DNA of 64,000 nucleotides from contig OZ035963.1 of NCBI GenBank assembly GCA_964034945.1, positions 63,623,182-63,687,181 on the forward strand. Direction: 5' to 3'. This document shows positions 55,993 to 64,000 of the stretch, one piece after another. Each line of letters begins with the position of its first letter. The stretch's first letter is position 1. The stretch comes from Chrysopilus asiliformis. Its lineage: Eukaryota > Arthropoda > Insecta > Diptera > Rhagionidae. The notes beneath the pieces were generated by a model. That model was not told the DNA's origin, did not search any database, and worked only from the letters and a program-made list of their open reading frames with translations. The position numbers and the translations under genes are program-made.

Positions 55993-57556
55993 TTATACAA
56001 TTTAAAGTACTCCATTATGGATAATGAAGGTTGCTGAATTACTGTTTCTAATTAGATATTTTTCCTGACATTCCGAATCAAAAAGAATTTTTCCGCAATT
56101 TATACAATTATGTTGTCGATTTCATATCTATCTACATTTTCATGCTCATAACTTAGAAAAGTTGCAACGATGGACTTCGAAATGGACCAACCGTGAAAAA
56201 TCGTATTTCCAGGATACTGAAAAAAATTCCCATTGACTCAACTGAATTAGGAAGATTTATTTTGATTGGATCTGGAGCGATTGGTCTTCGTGATTTTTGG
56301 TGATTCCAGTTAATAAAAAGGGATTTTTACTCTCATGCAACTGCACTATCTTCCTGTATTGGTGTCGGCGTGTCGAATTTTGTTTGAAGGGCCGAGAAAA
56401 TAGAAATCAGGAAAATTTATTAAACCTGAACATGCCTGAAATTGTTGTTGATATAGGAATTGGTGGTTGTGCGGCGAGTCGTATTTGAAAACATTCAGAT
56501 AAATGTTTGGTTTTCCAGGGGGATTTTTGAGAAATGGATAATTAAACCAATTGTTAAATATTTGTGAATAAAAAGATTAAATCAAGTTTTGAAAATAATG
56601 GTAAAAAGTCACGTAAATATGGAAAATCCACTGGTGAATGTTTAAAAAGTAATTAAATTGGAATGGAAAAATAATTTAACTTCCGCCGATATCCAGTTTT
56701 GAAGAGCCCTTATTGGAAAACCGTGATAAGAATAATTTTTAATAAAAACAAACCACGAAAATTCGATTAGCATCTCATAACAAAATGCCAGCCCACCCCT
56801 AGCCAACCGTTAAATGTCTCTTCCGTAAAATGCATTTGTCGTAAAAATGAAAACAATTCATAAATATTCAATTAAATGACATTAAAGCTCTGTCGTTTTC
56901 TATGGTTTTTCGCTGCTAGAAAATTTTCCCCCTCATATTTTCATTGTATTTGCAACACAAAAAAATGTTGTGATGGAATTATCCTGTCGAGACATTAAGT
57001 TTAATGTGTCAGACGTTAATGTTTGGGGTAAGGAACTCGATTAAATTTCGCATTTTGTAGTCGGGGATTTTCAACTTTATCCATTATGATCTTTGAACCG
57101 GAAAATATGAAACGGTTTTTAATTTTAAATGCGAAGAGTTTTTGTTTCTGGATTCTGAACTGGGAATCTTTTCTGTTTATGCAATGTTCATTCAGTTAAG
57201 GCGGTGATTAAATATGCTTCGTTGGATAAATAATAAGGAAAACTTCTTTTCCTTACGACTGACATTGTATAAAAGAAATTCACTTCAAGAAAACGTTATT
57301 AATATGTTGCAAAAAGCCTTTCGAAAGAAGTTTTTTGAGAAAGCTGAAAGCTTAATTGCTAGTTTAAAAATTCGACTTTTTATTTATTAAAAAACGAAAA
57401 TTATTGCCGATTGAAATCAAAGTTTTTGTGCAGTTTTGTGCGAAATTTGAAGGAAATTCGTAGAAGATTTGAACAAAATTTGAAGTAAAGGATAAGCATG
57501 CGAAATCGGTCCCTACTCCGATTTGGTTCAACTCTTTTTTCGGAAGGAGCTCATCA
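55993..57556. other. No gene seen
   Basis: Unassigned DNA; nothing recognised beyond short frames. Confidence 0.45.
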
Positions 57557-57561
57557 TGTAT

Positions 57562-58004
57562 ATTAAAGGATGACAAAAGATTTTGATTTCCACATGTCCG
57601 GCTGTCTCTCCGTCTGTCTGTCCGTCTGTCTTGTTTGTCTGTCCGTCTGTTTTGTTTGTCTGTCCGTCTGTCTGTCCGTCTGTCTGTCTGTCTGTCTGTC
57701 TGTCTGTTCCTCTTTCACGCAAAAATTGCTGAACCGATTGACTTGAAATTTGGCATGAGTGTCTGTGGTAGTTCTGGTTCCAACATAGGCATACGGAAAA
57801 GTAGCGCGAGGGGTGGGGGAGTAAGGGGGGGGGGGGGGGGGGGTTTTTTGAGTGATCTTGAAACTTAGCTCTTCCTCTATGTTACTCTTTCGCGGGGAAA
57901 CTACCGAGCCGATTGGCCTGAAGTTTAGCTCCAACATAGATCATCCTCAAAAAAAATTTTTTTTTGAAAAAACTTAACCCGGCAACGACGGGTATGCAAG
58001 CTAG
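57562..58004 (+). mobile_element. Helitron family A copy 9 with a different, array-type 5' part
   Basis: The 5' side is not the family A cap but GGATGACAAAAGATTTTGAT (57568-57587), the cap of the large arrays, followed by about 110 bp of GTCT/GTCC. It then enters the family A first module (TTCCTCTTTCACGCAAAAAT), a run of about 18 G (57827-57843), part of the second module, hairpin CCCGGCAACGACGGG and CTAG at 58001-58004 before T58005. Confidence 0.72.
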
Positions 58005-58005
58005 T

Positions 58006-58240
58006 ATAAAATAAATATTTATCTCGCTTTTATTAGTGATACAAAGCACTCAAAGAATTATTTTTTACATTTTTAGTGCGTTTTTTTAAATATAAGCTTT
58101 TTTTTTAATTTTTTTCTTAATTATTTTTATTTTTTTTAAAATAATGCTTCAATTGACTCAGGGGTATTCGGGAAATATTTTCTAGGCAAAACTAAGTGGT
58201 CAAAATTTATTATAATTACTTTGTAAAAGGAAATTCAACT
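58006..58240 (+). repeat. Repeat J, copy 2
   Basis: Matches 50576-50765 (TTATCTCGCTTTTATTAGTG and following), immediately after the Helitron end. Confidence 0.55.
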
Positions 58241-58370
58241 CAACATCACGACAAATACAATAAATTCACCATTTATTTATTGTCGCACTCTATATTTTCG
58301 CTAATATTATTTCTGCCTTGTTTGGCAATCTATTGCCATAGCAGTTGGATTTCAAAAAAGTGAAGCATTA

Positions 58371-58535
58371 GGCGGCCCCTACACGTTCAATCTTGCAGTC
58401 AATCATCGCATGCTTTAACAGCATTTTGAACGTCTATGGTGATGCTGTCATGCAAAATTCCATGATTGCCAATCATTTTGATATTTTTCGAGGAAGCTTT
58501 GTGAATGACAGCATGCTTGAACGTGTAGGCGCCGC
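58371..58535. mobile_element. TTA-flanked MITE 3
   Basis: Ends GGCGGCCCCTACACGTTCAA and the complement of GCGGCGCCTACACGTTCAAG, flanked by TTA (58368-58370, 58536-58538). Inside, GCATGCT and TGATTG motifs are inverted. 165 bp, PIF/Harbinger-like by its duplication. Confidence 0.65.
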
Positions 58536-58538
58536 TTA

Positions 58539-60111
58539 ACAGCTGGGTTGAAAAAGTTTATAAAATTCAAAATCATTTTTGGTCTCAGGCTACGCAATCA
58601 GTAAATAATTTATTACTCTTCCAAACTGTAATAGAACAAAAAAAAATTAATAGCTTGAAATATAGAGAAAGTAAAAAAATATCAAAATATTGGAAAAATA
58701 TTCATCATTTATGTACATTTAACCTCTAGTCAAAGACAGCCATTTCCAATATTCTGTATGACATTTTCATATACAATTTTTACTTTCGCATAACAAGTGG
58801 GATAACGATGTCGTATCCAGTAAATGGAAATAGTGTCGAATGTTCAATAAACACAAATTGCAAATGTCACTGGAAACGTACACGAAACTGCCCTGCAGGG
58901 GTGGTCAATTTTATTCCGCTTTTGTAAAAATTCCCGATCTCGATCGTTGGTCGCTTTTATCCCCATTTCCATTTGACCTCTAACAATGGTTGGCGTCAAT
59001 GAGGAATGAAAGTGCAAAAAAAAAATACATAACTGAATGGAAATTGATAGGAAGAGGGAGAAAATGGATGAGCATGAATTTATATTTCCTGTTTTGTTTG
59101 GTTTATGATCCCGTCTGGACTCTGGACAATACATTTGACAAGTCAATAAATGGCACTGCGTTCAATTTGGGAATAAGGGCTGAATATTAAATTAAATGAA
59201 GTCCTATGTTTATTATTCGGATGCATATGGAAGACGTTTGAATAAATTGTAATTTTGAAGATTCTTAGGTTTATTTTGTGGCGTCCAAATTGTTCATAGA
59301 ATTATCGTTTGATCAAAAATGCATAATCAATTTTGATTTTCTTTTTTTTTTTTGGAAAATCAAACGAAAACCATCATGATATCCCTTTCATTACACTCGC
59401 CACTGAATAAAATTAAATGATAATTGCATTATTTATTTAAAATGTATAACAAAATTTTAAAAATCATCCACTTTTGTAAATTTTGTGCAATTCATCAGTT
59501 CAATTATAGTCAATTTCGAGTCCTTTTAAATTCTAAAGAAGCTAATTTTATTTCAATTTTGTTTCATTTTCATAAGTCCTCGTACAACAAAAGATGAAAT
59601 CATCTTAAGGATCTTATGGTAAGATACTTATCTCAGTACGTACCCTCAATAATTCGTGAATAGATGAGTGCAATTTCGGCATGTATGACACAAATCAAAT
59701 CACAAGGCAGGGAAATATCCTCGACGCGTGTGGTTTTCTACTTATAGTTGATATGTTTAATACCCTAAGGACAGAGCATGATGCTTTATGCTATGGACAA
59801 GATGTTGGTGTGTTATCCCCATGGCAAATACGTCAACGACCGACGTAGAAATAATATTTCCCGTCTAATGAATTGAGAAGTCAGAGGCCACGTGTCCATA
59901 TTGAAAACATATTCAGTTTCACGTCATATCTTCGTATTCATTTCAATTGATTTTTACTTCATAAAATAGAATTTCGTATAAAGTTTAATAAGAAAAAAAT
60001 ATTGGGACATGAATTATAAGGGTGTATGTATAAATTTGTTGTTAATCATCCATTGAAAATGATAAGTTGTTATTCTCTAGCTAGACTGATATGAAGATTT
60101 AATATTTACTA
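58539..60111. other. No gene seen
   Basis: Low-repeat DNA. A 100-codon minus frame at 58844-59146 has no domain, so I do not call it. Confidence 0.4.
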
Positions 60112-60432
60112 CTAACTTGCATACCCGTCGTTGCCGGGTTAAGTTTTTTCATTTTTTTTATTATGGTCTATGTTGGAGCTAAACTTCAGACCAATCGGCT
60201 CGGTAGTTTCCCTGCGAAAGAGTAACATAGAGGAAGAGCTATGTTTCAAGATCACTTTACCCCCTCCCCTTACTCCCCCACCTCTCGGGCTACTTTTTAA
60301 TAGGTTTATGTTGGAACCAGAACTACCAGAGCCACTCATGCCAAATTTCAAGGCAATCGGTTCAGCCGTTTTTGCGGGAAAGAGGAACAGACAGACAGAC
60401 AGACACCAACTCATTTTTATATATTAGTATGA
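60112..60432 (-). mobile_element. Non-autonomous Helitron, family A copy on minus strand, end mutated
   Basis: On the minus strand: TC (complement of 60431-60432) after A, cap, short GTCT run, both modules, hairpin CCCGGCAACGACGGG, then TATGCAAGTTAG, in which the terminal CTAG has become TTAG. Confidence 0.8.
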
Positions 60433-60439
60433 TATGATT

Positions 60440-61440
60440 ATGATAGGCTGCGCCTTTGGGCCTTTCGTGGTCAATCTTTGTAGATTGAGGTGTCAATCTT
60501 TGACCACATCGACTTCCGAAATCTCCATCCTTGAGAGCCTTCAACCTCGTACCTGATGAAAATTCCTTCAACGGTTCAGAAGATACAATAAGAAGGGTTG
60601 TGGGGGACGGGTTGGGTACATTTTAGTGCAAACGAAGTCTTCTTGAAGTAAAACTTATCTAATGGTATAAACCAGATTGGAAACCCTTTAGAGATTCAAA
60701 AGATAGCGGGACAGGGGTCACGGGGTAAGGGAGGGGTAAATTTTATTGAGAAATAGCTCTAGGCACGACATATCTGATGATAATGCGAATTGCTTTAGCG
60801 GATCAGAAGTTAGCGGGGGAAGGGGTTGACGGGCAGGGGTTTTTTTTTACCCCCGACGGATATATCCTATGCGTTTGAGGTGTGCTTGTTTGAACTTTTG
60901 ATCCATTCCACCGATTTCTGTCCTGTTTTTTACTTTCGGCTGGATATTACGAAAAGAAGGTTTCGGCGCAAAAAAACCATCATTCTCACTCACTTTAAAC
61001 TACTTATCTTTGAATATTTTAATCCAGTGAACCGATTTTGATCGCTTTTTTCATTACTGGAGTGGAAATAAGTATGGTTACAAGAATTCACCTTTCCCAC
61101 TAACCTTAAAACCCCTCTCCTTGTATCTTTTGATACAACTGTACCGATTTCCATCCCGTTTTCAATGTACAAGAATTCGTCTTTCCAAAATCCCTCTCGT
61201 ATGTTTTGATCCACTGTACCGATTTCCATCATAGTTTCTCCATTCGGGGTTTCGAAAGTTTTTCATCGTTTTTATGGAAGATGCTTACCTACTACATGTT
61301 TTATCTAACACAGAAAGTAGCATTCCAATTGCTGGAACCGTTCAAAAGTTGACAGGTGAGGGGTACTGAAAGACGGTGGGGAGATTAATACAAAGTATTC
61401 TTTTCCTGCAAGTAACTCAACATGGTTACAAGAATTCACC
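60440..61440. repeat. Degenerate tandem of TGTACCGATTTCCATCCCGT-type units
   Basis: Boxes like CACTGTACCGATTTCCATC / CAGTGAACCGATTTTGATCG recur at roughly 100-bp spacing with AAGAATTCACCTTTCCC and G-rich stretches between them. Ends and exact period not resolved. Confidence 0.45.
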
Positions 61441-62856
61441 GATATTTAGCCAGACAGGGAGCAATATAAAAAGACTAAAAGACAGATAAATAGACAATCC
61501 TTGCGGTTTTATCAATTCAGTTTATTCTCGAAGGACACATTTTCCTACAATTCTTGAAGGACACATTTTCCTACAATTCAAAAAACACTATCGTTTTTCT
61601 ATCTTAATTTACAGTTGACAAATAGCGAAAAAAAAACTCCCATCTCAGCAATTTTTCTTTTATTTTTGAAAAAAAAAATCCTTCAGAATCATCCCTGTCT
61701 GCATCCTTAAATAATTCTGTTGCCAAGCGCACCATAAAATAAGTCAATTTTAATTCCGCCAATTTATGACACACGATTTTATTTGTCAATAAAGACAGAT
61801 AATACCTGCAAAGTAGAACAAATTGCAAATAAAGATCCTTATGGGCTGAGAAGACGTCTATATCGCGTGAAGGAATTGAGCATCAGCTCACCTTAATAGC
61901 GGGATAAGTAAAAGCATATTTCATCATTTTTTCTCGTTTGCATCAGCAAGGGTTTTTCGATATTCAAAACCCCCTAACTCCAACGCATTTTGTATTTTTT
62001 TACAATCAAAAACCCCTTCACTTCATCCCCTTTGCTTCATCCCCTTCTGTAAAATCTATCCTGTCTAATGTTATTTTATCTTAGATATTGGTAAATTGTT
62101 CCAGGATCCACCTGATCTTCTCCACCGGTTCCTCTATCTGATTGAAAGTGAATTGCCCCAACAACGTTAAAAAGGGGAGACGTTTGCCTGGTATAGAATA
62201 TGCTCACGTAGAAGACGCTGCGGGATGGGGTGGTTTTGCCAGTAAATACCATTCGTTTCGGATTATTTGAATTATAATTTACAGCAAAGGTTTACAGGAG
62301 GGCAACGTTCGTTACCTGTTATACATTCTGACGTTTTGTGTTGCTCCTTTTTATATCAAATCTGATAGCAGAAGATAGAAAATTGTTTATGGGGATACTA
62401 CGGGGAGAATCTTCCCTTCAAAGTGAATGTTAAATTTCTAAACCAACCATATTGGAAGAACAGTAAAAATCGCCCCATTGTAAACGTGAGAATGACGAAA
62501 TTTGTTGAGGAAAATATGTTTTTCTTTGGTAATTTCTTTCTCAAATAATTAACGATATTTTAGACAAATCCGAATCACTCTTTTTGTGAATAATTTATTT
62601 TGAAAGGATTTTCTTATTTAGATTTTAATTTGAATCAGAAGTCTGTCTTATTGCTTTTAAGAAAATTGAAAATTTTGGAAATCGTTAAGAAGAGGAGTTA
62701 AACTTTGAGGTTTTCTTCATATTTAATTAATATTTTCTAAACGCAATTTCAAAACAACTTTTAAGGGGAACGAAAATGTTAAAAAATAAGATTTGTGTTG
62801 TATCTATTGTTACAGAACCAAGTTTCAATAAATTGTTTTTTGAATTTTTTTTTTGC
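61441..62856. other. No gene seen; one 25-bp direct repeat
   Basis: GAAGGACACATTTTCCTACA occurs twice in tandem near 61531-61576. Otherwise nothing recognised. Confidence 0.45.
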
Positions 62857-62860
62857 TTAA

Positions 62861-63084
62861 CACGTTCGTGACATTTGCTTTTTCAACTTTTTTTTACATT
62901 TAGACATCGTGTACCACGGGTGGTACACTAGCGATTTGTTTTCTGGCGGTTGTGCGGCATCGGTGGTACACGGTGCGGTGCGTGTTTTTATATTACTTCC
63001 ACAAAAAAACTATCGCACTATTTACTCGCGCGGTTTTAAAAAACTGTACATGTACCACCAGTAGTACACGATGTCACGAACGTA
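62861..63084. mobile_element. piggyBac-like MITE 3
   Basis: The left end CACGTTCGTGACAT follows TTAA (62857-62860). The right end is the complement of TACGTTCGTGACAT, followed by TTAG (63085-63088), a one-base decay of TTAA. GTGTACCACGGGTGGTACAC and related GTACCACC boxes repeat inside. Confidence 0.68.
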
Positions 63085-63088
63085 TTAG

Positions 63089-63779
63089 GTTTAAAACTTA
63101 TGCCACATTTAACGTCTTAAAAATTCACACCTAAAAACACGTTAATCACAATGAAAAATGATCAATAAAATAACCACATAATTATGTTTAGTAAAATGAA
63201 ATCGATGCCTCATAATTAAAAGCTCCAAAACCGCTAAGCAAGCCCATAATAATTTCTCACATTTAATTAAACCATAAAATAAACCCAAAAATTCAACAGA
63301 ATTCCTAAATCAATTAGTTTCAATTACAAAGTCCTAGACTTTCTCTTGTGTTTATGTTTGGCTGCTCGAAAATGGATTGGGCGAGAGCTCATTTAATTAT
63401 TTGTATATTTATGCTTATGTTCAAGGCATAAAATTTGATTTTTCATCGCAAATTACATTAAATATGTATACTTATGGCGTATTCGAATTGACTGAAAATT
63501 GAGATTTTTTTTTCTAACAAAATTGTATTGAATAAAGTAGGCACTCTTCGAACCCAGAGTAGAAAATGCTCTAAACTTTTGATTCGAATTCGCCACCATT
63601 CATTTTGCTCCAATTTGCTTTTCCTTTTTATACGATTTCCCAAAAAAAAAAGAACCTCTGCGTTCCATGGTGGCTATCAAAGAAGGATATTTGACTTTTG
63701 AACCCCTCAATAGAGAGCATTGAACCAAATTGCGTAGCTTGCGATGGGACGAATGTTTTTAGTCGTGTTTAAAGCAAGA
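63089..63779. other. No gene seen
   Basis: AT-rich unassigned DNA. Confidence 0.45.
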
Positions 63780-63990
63780 GTTCCCCTCCATTCTAACCCC
63801 CTCACCTGCTATCTCGTAAACCAGTCAACGGGTTTTTATGCACTTTCTTCCATTGGCCAGGGGACTCTTTAGAGAGCATATTAACCAAAAAACTACCATC
63901 TTACCACCCTTTGGCCCCCTGACCTGCTATATCGGAAACCAGTCAACGAATTTTCATGGAGTTTTCGGTATTTGATAGAGAATATTACGA
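63780..63990 (+). repeat. Two tandem ~120-bp units
   Basis: CTCACCTGCTATCTCGTAAA and CTGACCTGCTATATCGGAAA, each followed by CCAGTCAACG, lie about 119 bp apart. The array probably continues past the window. Confidence 0.55.
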
Positions 63991-64000
63991 GAAATGTATG

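Noticed and set aside
58844..59146. 100-codon minus frame with a hydrophobic stretch
   Set aside because: Composition and lack of signals do not support coding; no recognised family.
1..64000. tRNA, rRNA and snRNA genes
   Set aside because: I looked for A/B box pairs and GGTTCGANNCC-type arms and saw no complete cloverleaf; a covariance-model search would be decisive.
1..64000. LINE or LTR retrotransposons
   Set aside because: No reverse transcriptase, integrase or gag motif (such as YxDD or a CCHC knuckle) was seen in any frame, and no long direct terminal repeats.
1..64000. Autonomous Helitron (Rep/helicase) gene
   Set aside because: No Rep HxH or helicase motif found; all copies are under 1 kb apart from family B with its insertions.

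Overview
This 64 kb window is AT-rich eukaryotic DNA, most likely from an arthropod and probably an insect. The reasons are its GT-AG intron of 56 bp, its rosa-like DD41D mariners, its piggyBac-, P- and pogo-like elements, and its short Helitrons with tetranucleotide arrays. There is no bacterial-style gene packing, no operon and no CRISPR array. I could not identify the species. Host coding sequence is almost absent: the window looks like intronic or intergenic DNA that has been a landing ground for transposons.

Host gene evidence. The best candidate is a minus-strand 3'-terminal exon at 18688-19169. It has a splice acceptor, a Ser/Thr-Pro repeat, a non-repetitive C-terminal tail, a stop, and AATAAA five bases after the stop. 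A CpG-richer stretch at 53.2-53.8 kb looks like a minus-strand promoter plus a non-coding first exon ending in a strong GTGAGT donor. The two could belong to one gene with a 34 kb intron, but nothing proves this.

Mobile DNA, region by region. 0-2.1 kb: Helitron family A, then unassigned DNA. 2.1-4.0 kb: a 1.9 kb element with perfect 19-bp terminal inverted repeats (TIRs) starting CAC, carrying a spliced C2H2 zinc-finger gene. 4-10 kb: a TTA-flanked MITE and two mariner relics. 10-20 kb: Helitrons, three foldbacks including a 150-bp-arm hairpin, the Helitron-like family B with a family A copy inside it, a 147-bp tandem repeat, and a piggyBac-like MITE. 20-32 kb: five family A Helitrons, a 123-bp tandem array, a large 12-bp-period array, and Helitron family C. 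33-48 kb: four mariner relics, pogo-like elements (one with a nested MITE), and a second piggyBac-like MITE. 49-58 kb: family C, a second large array, a second pogo-like copy, and a second family B copy with a P-like element inside it. 58-64 kb: a TTA MITE, a last family A copy, degenerate tandem repeats and a third piggyBac-like MITE.

How the parts fit together. Nearly all elements are non-autonomous or broken, so they would need proteins supplied from elsewhere. Comparing copies gives clean empty sites: family B without its P-like insert, and the pogo-like element without its nested MITE. These define target-site duplications directly from this window. The most noteworthy items are the C2H2-bearing CAC-ended element, the P-like element with a THAP-like remnant, and the Helitron families that share cassettes and exchange 3' ends.
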